Notes: generated from the sequence alone by a model not told the origin. Shown: positions 12,356 to 24,323, numbered from the stretch's first letter. The stretch: 64,000 bases of DNA from Lolium rigidum (GCF_022539505.1 NC_061514.1:328521090-328585089), one strand, 5' to 3'. Numbers and translations: made by a program.

Positions 12356-14066
12356 TGATACGTCTCCGACGTATCGATAATTTCTTGTGTTCCATGCCAC
12401 ATTATTGATGATTTCTACATGTTATATGCACACTTTATGTCATATTTGTGCATTTTCTGGAACTAACCTATTAACAAGATGCCGAAGTGCCAGTTCCTGT
12501 TTTCTGCTGTTTTTGGTTTCGAAATCCTAGTAACGAAATATTCTCGGAATCGGACGAAATCAACGCCAAAGATCTTAGAATCCCCGGAAGCATCCAGAAC
12601 ACACCGGAGAGGTCGGAGGGGGCCACAGGCCCACCAAACCATAGGCTGGCGCGGCCGGAGGGGGGCCGCGCCGCCCTATGGTGTGGCCCCCTGTCAGCCC
12701 TCCTCGCGCCGCCTCTTCGCCTATATAAAGCCCCCGGATCGAAAACCCCGAGGCGAAGAACCACTATACGGGAAAACCTTCCGCAGCCGCCGCCATCGCG
12801 AAGCCAAGATCCGGGGGACAGGAGTCTCCGTTCGGCACCCTGCCGGAGCGGGGAAGTGCCCCCGGAAGGCTTCTCCATCGACACCGCTGCCATCTCCACC
12901 GCCATCTTCATCACCGCCGCTGCTCCCATGAGGAGGAGTAGTTCTCCATCGAGGCTCGGGGCTGTACCGGTAGCTATGTGGTTCATCTCTCTCCTATGTG
13001 CTTCAATACAATAATCTCATGAGCTGCCTTACATGATTGAGATTCATATGATGATGCTTGTAATCTAGATGTCATTATGCTAGTCAAGTGAGTTTTACTT
13101 ATGTGATCTCCGGAGACTCCTTGTCCCACGTGTGTAAAGGTGACAGTGTGTGCACCGTGTGGGTCTCTTAGGCTATATTTCACGAATACTTATTCACCTG
13201 TTGAATGGCATAGTGAGGTGCTTATTTATATCTCTTTATGATTGCAATGTGTTTGTATCACAATTTATCTATGTGCTACTCTAGTGATGTGTTATTAAAG
13301 TAGTTTTATTCCTCCCGCACGTGTGCAAAGGTGACGAGTGTGTGCACCGTGTTAGTACTTGGTTTATGCTATGATCATGATCTCTTGTAGATTGCGAAGT
13401 TAACTATTGCTATGATAATATTGATGTGATCTATTCCTCCTACATATGCATGAAGGTGACGAGTGTGCATGCTATGCTAGTACTTGGTTTAGTCTTTTGA
13501 TCTATCTTACACTAAAGGTTACTAAAATATGAGCATTATTGTGGAGCTTGTTAACTCCGGCATTGAGGGTTCGTGTAATCCTACGCAATGTGTTCATCAT
13601 CCAACAAAAGTGTAGAGTATGCATTTATCTATTCTGTTATGTGATCAATGTTGAGAGTGTCCACTAGTGAAAGTGTAATCCCTAGGCCTTGTTCCTAAAT
13701 ACCGCTGAGTTACTACCGCTTGTTTACTCGTTTCTATGCGTTACTACTGCTCGCAATACTACCACCATCAACTACACGCCAGCAAGCTATTTTTCGGCAC
13801 CGTTGCTACTGCTCATATATATTCATACCACCCGTATTTCACTATCTCTTCGCCGAACTAGTGCACCTATTTGGTGTGTTGGGGACACAAGAGACTTCTT
13901 GCTTTGTGGTTGCGGGGTTGCATGAGAGGGATATCTTTGACCTCTTCCTCCCTGAGTTCGATAAACCTTGGGTATCCACTTAAGGGAAACTTGCTGCTGT
14001 TCTACAAACCTCTGCTCTTGGAGGCCCAACACTGTCTGCAGGAAAGGAGGGGGAACGTAGACATCA
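12356..14066 (+). repeat. 5' LTR of element B
   Basis: TGAT...ATCA outline. TATATAAA lies at 12722-12729. A degenerate tRNA-Asp primer site lies inside the LTR at about 13793-13807. Confidence 0.92.
12722..12729 (+). promoter_or_regulatory. TATA box of the LTR of element B
   Basis: TATATAAA is conserved at the same place in all four LTRs of B and E (12722, 19912, 46225, 51384). Confidence 0.6.
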
Positions 14067-14076
14067 AGCTATTTTC

Positions 14077-14093
14077 TGGCGCCGTTGCCGGGG
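14077..14093 (+). other. Primer binding site (tRNA-Asp) of element B
   Basis: TGGCGCCGTTGCCGGGG starts 11 bases after the LTR end, the same spacing as in element A. Confidence 0.8.
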
Positions 14094-14228
14094 AGGAAAG
14101 GTAAAAGGTACTCACACTCCGGACCTCGGCTACCAAGCTAGTTTCCGCCATTGTAAGTACTCGAAGCTATTTCCTTTAGATCCTGCAATTGCAACTTTTT
14201 GTTTCTTGTTTACACTAGTTAGGCATAA

Positions 14229-15688
14229 TGGAAAACAACAAAAAAATTGGTGAGCTTTTTAATCTTTTTCCTGATTTAGAATTGTTTGATGCGAAAATTA
14301 AAAAACCTATGGAACCTTATTTGCATGTTAGTAGTGATGTTATTAGTATGAATGCAATTACTCGCTAATGCTATGGAGAAGTCTAAGCTTGGGGAAGCTA
14401 GTTTTTGTGGTCTTTTTAGCTTCCCATCTTTAGGGGAGAAAATTTGTTCCGATAATGCTTTATCTCCCATATGCGATAACTCTAATAATGCTTCTGATAT
14501 TTTAAATCCACCTGCTGAAAGTATTCCGTATAAAATACCCATGAAAATTATTGAACGTGTTATGGATAACCACTATAAAGGGGATGGAACTGTCCATCCT
14601 AGAGATCATTTACTGTTTTTGCACGAATTATGCGGGTTATTCAAGTGTGCAGGTATCTCTATGGATGAAGTGAGGAAGAAGCTATTCTCTGTTTCATCTG
14701 TCCGGTAAAGCGGCGCATTGGTATAAATTGTTGGAGAATAGGCATTCTCTTGGTTGGGAGGAAATTGCATCTCTCTTTTATTCTAAATTTTATCCTCCGC
14801 ATGAAGTGCATATTGATAGGAATTATATTTATAACTTTTATCCTCGTGATGGAGAGAGTATTTCTCAAGCGTGGGGGAGATTGAAATCTCTAATGCTCAA
14901 ATGTCCCATTCATGAGCTCCCCCGTAATGTTATTGTTAACAATTTTTATGCGAGACTTTCGGGACAACACAAGGACTATCTCGGATGCCCGTTCGGAGGG
15001 ATCTTTCACAAGCAAGGAGGTTGAAGCTAGGTGGGATCTTCTTGATCGGATTGAGGACAACGCCGAAGGATGGGAGAACGACAAAGGTAAAGAGTCAGGT
15101 ATAAATTATGATTATGAATGCATTGAAGCTTTTATGGATACCGATAAATTTCGAAATATGAGTGCTACTTATGGTCTTGACTCTCAAGTTGCTGCAAATC
15201 TTTATAAAGCCTTTGCTTCTCATTTTGAATTGCCTAAAAAGAATTTTGATAAGTATCATGAACCTTTTAAAGAGGCTTGCATGAAGAATGAAATTGTTGT
15301 TAATTATTACAATAAGCATGCTCAAACTCCTAAGAATGCTATTTCCTATAAGCATGTTAATTTTTGTGGAATACATAGACCTTGTGGAATTAATCAAATC
15401 AAAGATGAATATTGTATCCATCATGCTAATGAAAAAACTAGAAAGTGGTTTAGGGCTCTAGATGATCTTGGTAAAAAAGTTTGTGCCCTCTATCCTTTTA
15501 TTTGTGAAGTTTGCCATGAAGTGGGTCATTTTAATTTTCAATGCTCCTCCAATGATAATTTGAACCCAATGAGTGCTGCAAATTTGTATTGTGATGATGA
15601 AATTACTCCTAATCAGCATGATGAACTTACTTTATTTTTGGGGTGTGAAGAACCTGTCGAGAAAAATCTCTTTGTTACATATGAGTGA
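14229..15688 (+). pseudogene. gag of element B with CCHC zinc knuckle, frameshifted
   Basis: The frame begins with an ATG at 14229 (MENNKK), the counterpart of the start of the 47838 frame in element E. It breaks near 14360 and continues as 14352-14708, 14728-15024 and 14912-15688. The middle resembles Retrotrans_gag (HPRDHLLFLHEL, then a conserved FYSKFYPP and an AWGRLKSLMLKCP block). Near 15510-15550 is a zinc knuckle, CEVCHEVGHFNFQC (C-x2-C-x4-H-x4-C). The function would be capsid formation and RNA packaging. Several one- or two-base frame changes prevent translation as one product. Confidence 0.7.
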
Positions 15689-16004
15689 TCTTGATATTGA
15701 TGATGTCCTGCATGGGTGTTTTTCTTATTGCATTGATAATAGCCATACAAATACTTACATACAAAATATTTTAGAAGATGACACCTTGCCAAAATATGAT
15801 AGGACCGCTGTGTGTTTTCAACTAATTAACGAAAAGGAGGGATCCTCCCAAGTTTCTTCTATTGTTTCGAAAGTAAATCAGGTTATGCGGACAAGCCACC
15901 CTTCAAGCCTCTTCTTCCTGAAGAAGGGAACGAGGAGAAGGAAGAGAAAAGAAGAAGAAGGGAATGAAGAAGAAGAAGAAGAAGAAGAAGAAGAAGGGGA
16001 ATAA
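15573..16004 (+). pseudogene. Short frame between gag and the membrane-type frame of element B
   Basis: It overlaps the end of gag and ends in an acidic run encoded by a (GAA)n tract (about 15952-15998). It is probably the frame-shifted link between gag and the frame that starts at 15964. No domain is recognised. Confidence 0.35.
15952..15998 (+). repeat. (GAA)n microsatellite in element B
   Basis: A near-pure run of GAA triplets encodes poly-Glu in one frame and poly-Lys in the next. It is a likely slippage site and may explain the frame break here. Confidence 0.85.
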
Positions 16005-16941
16005 AAAGAAAGAGGTGACATCATATCCCCGCGTATATGAGATAACAATAGGTAACCGTAAGTATGTTGCTCCTAATGATTATTGTGATAATGAATCTGA
16101 ATATGATGATCTTCCTATGCCCTTTACATACATAAGCAATCATGATTTGAATGAGCACACTACTTTTGATATTGCAAATCTCTGGGAAACTAATTCTGAA
16201 AATGATGAGGATAGTAATTGCCATAGTGTCAGTACTATCCATGCTTCCTCCCATAATGATATAGAAAGCTCTAAGCTTGGGGAAGAGGTGTTTGCAAATT
16301 CTTTAGCTACTGGTCATTATGTTCTTGATACATCTCCTTCTAATAACAATAATGGTGTGGACACAGATAAACCGATTATGAAGGATAACTATTCTATTTC
16401 TTATGATGACACTATGCCTCCGATCTCTAATGATTATTATAAAGAATGCTATGATATAGGTTCTAACTATCCTTATGAAACTTGTCATAGTCATGATTGG
16501 ATTACCAAAAACAATCCCCTTAATAGGCAACTTGTTTACCATGTTCAAATTCTTGATAATAATCTTGCTCCAATTACTATTAATGAGAATAACTCTTCTT
16601 ATGCCAAATTTAATGATACTTCTATGCATATGAACCATGATAAGAATGTTTTAAGTGATGGGTATATTGTGGATTTCATCAATGATGCTACTGAAAGTTA
16701 TTATGAGAGAGGGAAATATGGTTATATGCATCTTAATAATATTAAGTTTCCCCTCTTTATGTTGAGAATCTTGAAGTTACTCGTGTTTTATCCTCTTATG
16801 CTTGTCACTTTGTTCTTCATGAATTCATTTGTGTACAAGATTCCTATTCATAGGAAGCATGTTAGACTTAAATTTGTTTTGAATTTGCCTCTTGAAGCTC
16901 TCTTTTGCTTCAAATACTATTTCCCGCGAATGGATTATTAA
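15964..16941 (+). CDS. Element B frame with two C-terminal hydrophobic segments (unknown function)
   Basis: An open frame of 325 codons rich in Asn, Asp and Tyr. The N-terminal 240 residues are polar and look disordered. The last 70 or so contain a conserved YYERGKYG block, then two hydrophobic segments separated by a short link, then a basic patch (IHRKHVRLK) and a Leu/Phe-rich end. The same C-terminal layout ends the 47838-48572 frame of element E, with many conservative changes. Athila elements often carry a late frame with membrane segments, so this could be a remnant of that class, but I see no established domain. The Met at 15964 lies in the GAA tract, so the real start is uncertain. 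Confidence 0.45.
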   Translation: MKKKKKKKKKKGNKKKEVTSYPRVYEITIGNRKYVAPNDYCDNESEYDDLPMPFTYISNHDLNEHTTFDIANLWETNSENDEDSNCHSVSTIHASSHNDIESSKLGEEVFANSLATGHYVLDTSPSNNNNGVDTDKPIMKDNYSISYDDTMPPISNDYYKECYDIGSNYPYETCHSHDWITKNNPLNRQLVYHVQILDNNLAPITINENNSSYAKFNDTSMHMNHDKNVLSDGYIVDFINDATESYYERGKYGYMHLNNIKFPLFMLRILKLLVFYPLMLVTLFFMNSFVYKIPIHRKHVRLKFVLNLPLEALFCFKYYFPRMDY

Positions 16942-16979
16942 AACTGCTGAGCCCATCTTAATGGCTATAAAGAAAGAAC

Positions 16980-19542
16980 TTCTTGGGAGATAACCCATGT
17001 GTTATTTTGCTACAGTAATTTGTTTTTATTTTGTGTCTTGGAAGTTGTTTACTACTGTAGCAACCTCTCCTTATCTTAGTTTTGTGTTTGGTTGTGCCAA
17101 GTGAAGCCTCTAATCGAAGGTTGATACTAGATTTGGATTTCTGCGCAGAAACAGATTTCTATCTGTCACGAATCTGGGATTTTCTCTCTGTAGAAAAATC
17201 AAAAAAATATGCCAATTTACGTGCGTGTTCCTCAGATATGTACGCAACTTTCATTAGTTTTGAGTTTTCTGATTTGAGCAACGGAAGTATTTATTAGAAA
17301 TTCGTCTTTACGGACTGTTCTGTTTTGACAGATTTTGCCTTTTATTTCGCATTGCCTCTTTTGCTATGTGGGATGGATTTCTTTGTTCCATTAAACTCCA
17401 GTAGCTTTGAGCAATGTCCAGAAGTGTTAAGAATGATTGTGTCACCTCTGAACATGTGAGTTTTTGATTATGTACTAACCCCTCTAATGAAGTTTATGAG
17501 AAGTTTGGTGTGAAGGAAGTTTTCAAGGGTCAAGAGAGGAGGATGATATACTATGATCAAGAAGAGTGAAAGCTCTAAGCTTGGGGATGCCCCGGTGGTT
17601 CACCCCTGCATATATCAAGAAGACTCAAGCGTCTAAGCTTGGGGATGCCCAAGGCATCCCCTTCTTCATCGACAAATTATCAGGTTCCTTCTCTTGAAAC
17701 TATATTTTTATTCGGTCACATCTTATGTGCTTTACTTGGAGCGTCTGTGTGCTTTTGTTTTTGTTTTTGTTTGAATAAATTGGATTACATCATGCTTGTG
17801 TGAGAGAGAGACACGCTCCGCTGGTTCATATGAACACATGTGTTCTTAACTCATAGTATTCATGGCGAAGTTTCTCCTTCGTTAAATTGTTATATGGTTG
17901 GAATTGGAAAATGATACATGTAGTAATTGCTATAAATGTCTTGGGTAATGTGATACTTGGCAATTGTTGTGCTCATGTTTAAGCTCTTGCATCATATGCT
18001 TTGCACCCATTAATGAAGAAATACATAGAGCATGCTAAAATTTGGTTTGCATATTTGGTTTCTCTAAGGTCTAGATAATTTCTAGTATTGAGTTTGAACA
18101 ACAAGGAAGACGGTGTAGAGTCTTATAATGTTTTCAATATGTCTTTTATGTGAGTTTTGCTGCACCGGTTCATCCTTGTGTTTGTTTCAAATAAGCCTTG
18201 CTAGCCTAAACCTTGTATCGAGAGGGAATACTTCTCATGCATCCAAAATACTTGAGCCAACCACTATGCCATTTGTGTCCACCATACCTACCTATACTAC
18301 ATGGTATTTTCCCGCCATTCCAAAGTAAATTGCTTGAGTGCTACCTTTAAAATTCCATCATTCACCTTTGCAATATATAGCTCATGGGACAAATAGCTTA
18401 AAAACTATTGTGGTATTGAATATGTAATTATGCACTTTATCTCTTATTAAGTTGCTTGTTGTGCGATAACCATGTTTACCGGGGAACGCCATCAACTCAT
18501 TGTTGAATTTCATGTGAGTTGCTATGCATGTTCGTCTTGTCCGAAGTAAGGGCGATCTACACTGAGTTGAATGGTTTGAGCATGCATATTGTGAGAGAAG
18601 AACATTGGGCCGCTAACTAAAGCCATGATTCATGGTGGAAGTTTCAGTTTTGGACAAATATCCTCAAGTCTCTAATGAGAAAAGAATTAATTGTTGTCAA
18701 ATGCTTAAAGCATTAAAAGAGGAGTCCATTATCTCGTTGTCTATGTTGTCCCGGTATGGATGTCTAAGTTGAGAATAATCAAAAGCGAGAAATCCAAATG
18801 CGAGCTTTCTCCTTAGACCTTTGTACGAGGCGGCATAGAGGTACCCCTTTGTGAAACTTGGTTAAAGCATATGTATTGCGGTGATAATCCGGGTAGTCCA
18901 AGCTAATTAGGACAAGGTGCGGGCACTATTGGTACACTATGCATGAGGCTTGCAACTTATAAGATATAATTTACATGATGCATATGCTTTATTACTACCG
19001 TTGACAAAATTGTTTCATGTTTTCAAAATCAAAGCTCTAGCACAAATATAGCAATCGATGCTTTTCCTCTATGGAGGACCATTCTTTTACTTTCATTGTT
19101 GAGTCGGTTCACCTATTTCTCTCCATCTCAAGAAGCAAACACTTGTGTGAACTGTGCATTGATTCTTACATATTTGCATATTGCATTTGTTATATTGCTT
19201 TGCATTGACAATTATCCATGAGATATACATGTTATAAGTTGAAAGCAACCGCTGAAACTTCATCTTCCTTTGTGTTGCTTCAATACCTTTACTTTGAATT
19301 ATTGCTTTATGAGTTAACTCTTATGCAAGACTTATTGATGCTTGTCTTGAAGTGCTATTCATGAAAAGTCTTTGCTATATGATTCACTTGTTTACTCATG
19401 TCATATATATTGTTTTGATCGCTGCATTCACTACATATGCTTTACAAATAGTATGATCAAGATTATGATGGCATGTCACTCCGGAAATTATCCGTGTTAT
19501 CGTTTTACCCGCTCGGGACGAGCGAACTAAGCTTGGGGATGC
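16980..19542 (+). mobile_element. Long non-coding 3' region of element B
   Basis: Starts at the conserved gggagataacccatg box and ends with AAGCTTGGGGATGC (19529-19542) directly abutting the 3' LTR. Further copies of that motif lie at 17578 and 17636. No gene was seen. Confidence 0.75.
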
Positions 19543-21260
19543 TGATACGTCTCCGACGTATCGATAATTTCTTGTGTTCCATGCCACATTATTGATGATT
19601 TCTACATGTTATATGAACACTTTATGTCATATTTGTGCATTTTCTGGAACTAACCTATTAACAAGATGCCGAAGTGCCAGTTCCTGTTTTCTGCTGTTTT
19701 TGGTTTCAGAAATCCTAGTAACGAAATATTCTCGGAATCGGACGAAATCAACGCCAAAGATCTTAGAATCCCCGGAAGCATCCAGAACACACCAGAGAGG
19801 TCAGAGGGGGGCCACAGGCCCACCAAACCATAGGCTGGCGCGGCCAGAGGGGGGGCCGCGCCGCCCTATGGTGTGATCCCCCTGTCAGCCCTCCTGCGCC
19901 GCCTCTTCGCCTATATAAAGCCCCTGGATCGAAAACCCTGAGGCGAAGAACCACGATACGGGAAAACCTTCCAGAGCCGCCGCCATCGCGAAGCCAAGAT
20001 CTGGGGGACAGGAGTCTCTGTTCCGGCACCCTGCCGGAGCGGGGAAGTGCCCCCGGAAGGCTTCTCCATCGACACCGCTGCCATCTCCACCGCCATCTTC
20101 ATCACCGCTGCCGCTCCCATGAGGAGGGAGTAGTTCTCCATCGAGGCTCGGGGCTGTACCGGTAGCTATGTGGTTCATCTCTCTCCTATGTGCTTCAATA
20201 CAATAATCTCATGAGCTGCCTTACATGATTGAGATTCATATGATGATGCTTGTAATCTAGATGTCATTATGCTAGTCAAGTGAGTTTTACTTATGTGATC
20301 TCCGGGAGACTCCTTGTCCCACGTGTGTAAAGGTGACGAGTGTGTGCACCGTGTGGGTCTCTTAGGCTATATTTCACAGAATACTTATTCACCGTTGAAT
20401 GGCATAGTGAGGTGCTTATTTATATCTCTTTATGATTGCAATGTGTTTGTATCACAATTTATCTATGTGCTACTCTAGTGATGTGTTATTAAAGTAGTTT
20501 TATTCCTCCCGCACGTGTGCAAAGGTGACGATGTGTGCACCGTGTTAGTACTTGGTTTATGCTATGATCATGATCTCTTGTAGATTGCGAAGTTAACTAT
20601 TGCTATGATAATATTGATGTGATCTATTCCTCCTACATATGCATGAAGGTGACAAGTGTGCATGCTATGCTAGTACTTGGTTTAGTCTTTTGATCTATCT
20701 TACACTAAAGGTTACTAAAATATGAGCATTATTGTGGAGCTTGTTAACTCCGGCATTGAGGGTTCGTGTAATCCTACGCAATGTGTTCATCATCCAACAA
20801 AAGTGTAGAGTATGCATTTATCTATTCTGTTATGTGATCAATGTTGAGAGTGTCCACTAGTGAAAGTGTAATCCCTAGGCCTTGTTCCTAAATACCGCTG
20901 AGTTACTACTGCTTGTTTACTTGTTTCTATCGCGTTACTACTGCTGCAATACTACCACCATCAACTACACGCCAGCAAGCTATTTTCACGGCACCGTTGC
21001 TACTGCTCATATATATTCATACCACCTGTATTTCACTATCTCTTCGCCGAACTAGTGCACCTATTTGGTGTGTTGGGGACACAAGAGACTTCTTGCTTTG
21101 TGGTTGCAGGGTTGCATGAGAGGGATATCTTTGACCTCTTCCTCCCTGAGTTCGATAAACCTTGGGTATCCACTTAAGGGAAACTTGCTGCTGTTCTACA
21201 AACCTCTGCTCTTGGAGGCCCAACACTGTCTACAGGAAAGGAGGGGGAACGTAGACATCA
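19543..21260 (+). repeat. 3' LTR of element B
   Basis: Near-identical to 12356-14066. TATATAAA lies at 19912-19919. It is followed by the atgat target duplication. Confidence 0.92.
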
Positions 21261-21265
21261 ATGAT

Positions 21266-21738
21266 CAAGATCTTCTATTTGCTATTATGCCTTCTTTATT
21301 TGTCAATTTCCCAACTGTAATTCGTTCACCCAACATCTGCTATCTTATGGGAGAGACACCACTAGTGAACTGTGGACCCCGGTCCTATTCTTTACATCTG
21401 AAATACAATCTAGTGCAATTGTTCTTTACTGTTCTTTACAAACAACCATCATCAACCACACTATACATCTAATCCTTTGTTTACAGCAAGCCGGTGAGAT
21501 TGACAACCTCGCTGTTACGTTGGGGAAAAGTTCTGTGATTGTGTTGTGCAGGTTCCACGTTGGCGCCGGAATTCCTGGTGTTGCGCCGCACTACATTCCG
21601 CCACCATCAACCTTCAACGTGCTTCTTGACTCCTACTGGTTCGATTAAACCTTGGTTTCTTACTGAGGGAAACTTGCTACTGTGCGCATCACACCTTCCT
21701 CTTGGGGTTCCCAACGGACGTGTCAACTACACGCATCA
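21266..21738 (+). repeat. 3' LTR of element A, second segment
   Basis: Resumes the LTR after element B and ends ...ACGCATCA, followed by the target duplication gggat. Compared with the 5' LTR, a block equivalent to roughly 3095-3565 is missing. Confidence 0.85.
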
Positions 21739-21742
21739 GGGA

Positions 21743-23419
21743 TCACTCGTCATCATCATCCTCGTCGTCTTCATCTTCATCCTCATCACACATGTCCTCA
21801 ACATCTTCCTCCTCTTCATCTTCGTCTTCATCATCATCGTCTCCATCTTGAGCAAGACCCTTGCCATGAGGTGGTGGAGATGGACGAACAATGTGCTCGG
21901 GGATGGAGTCCTCGGAACTTGACCAAGTAAGCTTGGACTTCCACTCACCGGGAGGAGTGATGTTGTCCTCGGAGCCCTCAGAGACAGGAAGCTGCATATG
22001 CCTCATCATCGCCTTTTGGCGTTGGCGGATCTTCTTGTTGTCATGGTGAGCTTGATACATCCTATCTTCATGGTCCCTCTTGAAGCAAAAGGACTTCTTG
22101 AGGCGAGCGGTGAGCTTGGCAAAGAGGCCCTTTGTCTTGACGGAGTTGGGCACATAGTCGGAATCATCACTATCGGCTTCGTCTTCATCCTTGTCCTTGG
22201 GAGCATTCTTGCCATACCTTGGAGGGTCATGCTTCTTGACAAGGGGGCTCTTCTCCTTATGGATAGTGATGTTGGGACGGAATTGCTCAAGAAGATCTCC
22301 ACGGCCCGCTTGTTCCCACTTTAGGCAAATGAGTCTCATAATGTAGGGGGCATATTGAGGGAGCTTGCGAAGAAATGCACAATCACGCATCTCATGCCAA
22401 ATGTAATCCATGATGTCCAATTGCTTTCCGCGGCCCCTCATCTCATGAGTACGCACAAGAAGGTTCACAAGAAACCCATGCACTTCATCATGGTTGGTGT
22501 GCTTGGGGTTGATGGTGCTGCGATAGATCCGATTCATGATGTCGTAGACGAGGAGGAGGTGGTAAGCACTTCCACACAACATCCTTCCGGGAATGTAGAG
22601 GTCGGCCATCTTCTCTTTGGCCATTGGCTTGGGCTGAAGGTGAATCTTGAAGATGTTGGTGTCATAGTCATTAAGCTCATATCCAATACCTCTAGCAAAC
22701 TCCTCCCACGTAGCCTCCATCACATGCTCCCTAGTCATCCATTTCAACGAGCGAAAACCTCCTTCATCCTCAAGGAAAACTGCTGTGGCGTAGAATTGGC
22801 ATATCACCTCCTTTGAGTAGTTGTGAGAGAAGGTCATCGGAGGTGTCGATCCTTGTTCTTCACAAATCTCAAGAGCTTCTCCGAAATACTCGAGGTTGGA
22901 GTTGAGCTTGTCCATGCCGATGGAGTATTGGGGGCAACATTTGAACTCCTTGGCCCCATAGACCTCATTGTAGATCCTCTCTTGGTTGACATGATGAAAG
23001 AAGTGATTGGGGCATTGACGAGCATTTCTTGGTAGCAAATAAGGATTGGCCCCTCGAATTTCCATGAATTGGCCTTTCTTGATGTCAACCATTGATTTTT
23101 GTGGGCCCCTTGTGCCCGCTGCTGTTTCCCTCTGTCGCTTGGTGGTTCTTGCTGGTACAATCTCCTCTTGCTCGTCTTCATCTCGATGACGACGAGAGGG
23201 TGGCTTGACCTTGCCACCACGGGTCCTAGGTGCTCCGGAGGACATGGCGGAGAAGGGGGTGGGGAAGCTTCTCCACGGAGGAGATTTGGCTGGCGGTGGC
23301 TGGAAAAGGAGATCGGGGCCGATCTCCTCGAGGTCTTGAGCTTGGAGAAGCTGTTGACTTGAGGTGGAAGAGGAGTTGTGGTGATTTGGGGTGAAACCCG
23401 ACCCCAACCGGTACCTCAT
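21743..23419 (-). CDS. Element C large frame with acidic tail (putative plant transposon protein)
   Basis: The longest open frame in the window, 558 codons on the minus strand. Its likely start is the internal Met at 23243-23245 (MSSGAP), because the first 58 residues lack a coding look. After a basic, Arg/Lys-rich N-terminus comes a folded region of about 250 residues (conserved aromatic and Cys positions around FFHHVNQERIYNEVYG, IGYELNDYD and RLICLKWEQ). It resembles the putative plant transposon protein domain common in Athila-type ORF1, though I cannot confirm this by search. The last 30 residues are almost all Asp/Glu. The stop codon overlaps the target site of element A (21743), so A entered just at the end of this gene. 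It sits downstream of gag in element C, where pol would be expected. Confidence 0.55.
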   Translation of the reverse strand: MRYRLGSGFTPNHHNSSSTSSQQLLQAQDLEEIGPDLLFQPPPAKSPPWRSFPTPFSAMSSGAPRTRGGKVKPPSRRHRDEDEQEEIVPARTTKRQRETAAGTRGPQKSMVDIKKGQFMEIRGANPYLLPRNARQCPNHFFHHVNQERIYNEVYGAKEFKCCPQYSIGMDKLNSNLEYFGEALEICEEQGSTPPMTFSHNYSKEVICQFYATAVFLEDEGGFRSLKWMTREHVMEATWEEFARGIGYELNDYDTNIFKIHLQPKPMAKEKMADLYIPGRMLCGSAYHLLLVYDIMNRIYRSTINPKHTNHDEVHGFLVNLLVRTHEMRGRGKQLDIMDYIWHEMRDCAFLRKLPQYAPYIMRLICLKWEQAGRGDLLEQFRPNITIHKEKSPLVKKHDPPRYGKNAPKDKDEDEADSDDSDYVPNSVKTKGLFAKLTARLKKSFCFKRDHEDRMYQAHHDNKKIRQRQKAMMRHMQLPVSEGSEDNITPPGEWKSKLTWSSSEDSIPEHIVRPSPPPHGKGLAQDGDDDDEDEDEEEEDVEDMCDEDEDEDDEDDDDE

Positions 23420-24023
23420 GTCAAAAGATGCAAGCGGTAGTACCGCTTACCGGTACTGACCCGGTACTTAGAGCGGTAGTACCGTTCTGGGGATAATTGT
23501 TCAGTTTCGTCAGATAACTGCCCCAGAGCGGTAGTACCATCCTGAGAAGCGGTAGTACCGTCCTCCAAATTCAAAAACCTCAGATTTTGGTGTAGACTTG
23601 TGCTTTTAGACTGAGTTGGCTCAAGAGATAGATCATGGCTTAGGATTAGACGGCGGAACTGTTAAGGTACTACCCAACCAAGCTTGCAAGAATCAAAGCA
23701 AGAAAAGCCAAGCTTGGGTGAATCTCCCATGAAGAAACAAAGAGAAAAGACGAAACGAAAAACAAAAACAAGAAGAGAAAAGAAAACAAAAGGAACAAAA
23801 ACTCCTTGAGGAGGAGGTTTGGTGGACGAAGACACCGTGTAAAAGTTTAGTAGTGTGAGATCGCGTAGATATATCTAGGATTCACGGCTACAACTCAACA
23901 TGAAGCTCATTAGTCACTTAGTTGACGAATAGCATATGTTTTGGGTTTCTTTATGCATTATGGGGGGAGGGATAGCTCAATAAGTTTAAACCGCACTCCC
24001 CTATATTCGTGCGTGCTTTACAT
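23420..24023. mobile_element. Element C spacer with GCGGTAGTACCGC palindromes
   Basis: No gene was seen. The palindromic motif of the C LTR recurs four or five times at about 23430-23570, outside the LTR. Confidence 0.5.
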
Positions 24024-24323
24024 CTAGACATGTAGTACAAAAGTGATATCATCCACTCTTGACACGACGTCCGAATGAGAAGCACAAGGGTAGAGAAGCA
24101 AACCTTGGCCGGTAGAGAATGAGTCCATTGCTTTGTCGGGCTCATTAAGGAAGTATTGATGCTCTAGGTGCTTGGGGTTGCTATACCGTTGGACCCCTTC
24201 ATATCTTGCTTTTGAGTATGCCTTGTACTTTGCTTGAGTCATGAAGGAGTCTTGACGCTTTAGCACCCCGGCGAGAATGGACCAATAGGATAGATTCTTG
24301 TGTGGTCCCTTAATCTTCATCAT
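24024..24323 (-). CDS. Hypothetical short frame in element C
   Basis: An open frame of 99 codons with ordinary residue composition, YWSILAGVLKRQDSF near the start and an aromatic- and His-containing middle. It lies between gag and the 558-codon frame. No known domain is recognised. It may be a surviving piece of the missing downstream coding region or of captured sequence. Confidence 0.3.
   Translation of the reverse strand: MMKIKGPHKNLSYWSILAGVLKRQDSFMTQAKYKAYSKARYEGVQRYSNPKHLEHQYFLNEPDKAMDSFSTGQGLLLYPCASHSDVVSRVDDITFVLHV

Larger units (their letters stand above)
12356..21260 (+). mobile_element. Element B: Athila-like retrotransposon, non-autonomous, nested in the 3' LTR of A
   Basis: Perfect 5-bp duplication atgat (12351-12355 and 21261-21265). 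The LTRs are 1711 and 1718 bp, each TGATACGTCT...CATCA. A tRNA-Asp primer site (14077-14093), a gag with a CCHC knuckle, a later frame ending in hydrophobic segments, and a 2.5-kb non-coding 3' region follow. There is no protease, reverse transcriptase or integrase. The two LTRs differ at few positions, mostly CCG/CTG or CGG/CAG transitions and one-base indels, so the insertion looks recent. Confidence 0.9.
2423..21738 (+). mobile_element. Element A: Athila-type gypsy retrotransposon, non-autonomous, nested host of B and of a hAT element
   Basis: A 5-bp target duplication gggat (2418-2422 and 21739-21743) flanks two LTRs that start TGATACGTCC and end ATCA. The primer site after the 5' LTR matches the 3' end of tRNA-Asp. 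The order is 5' LTR, tRNA-Asp site (twice), gag, aspartic protease remnant, long non-coding 3' region, 3' LTR. No reverse transcriptase or integrase is present. A hAT transposon (6526-9148) sits just after the protease. Element B sits in the 3' LTR, which resumes at 21266. Confidence 0.85.

Noticed and set aside
22355..22816. 153-codon plus-strand frame
   Set aside because: Antisense shadow of the 558-codon minus-strand frame.
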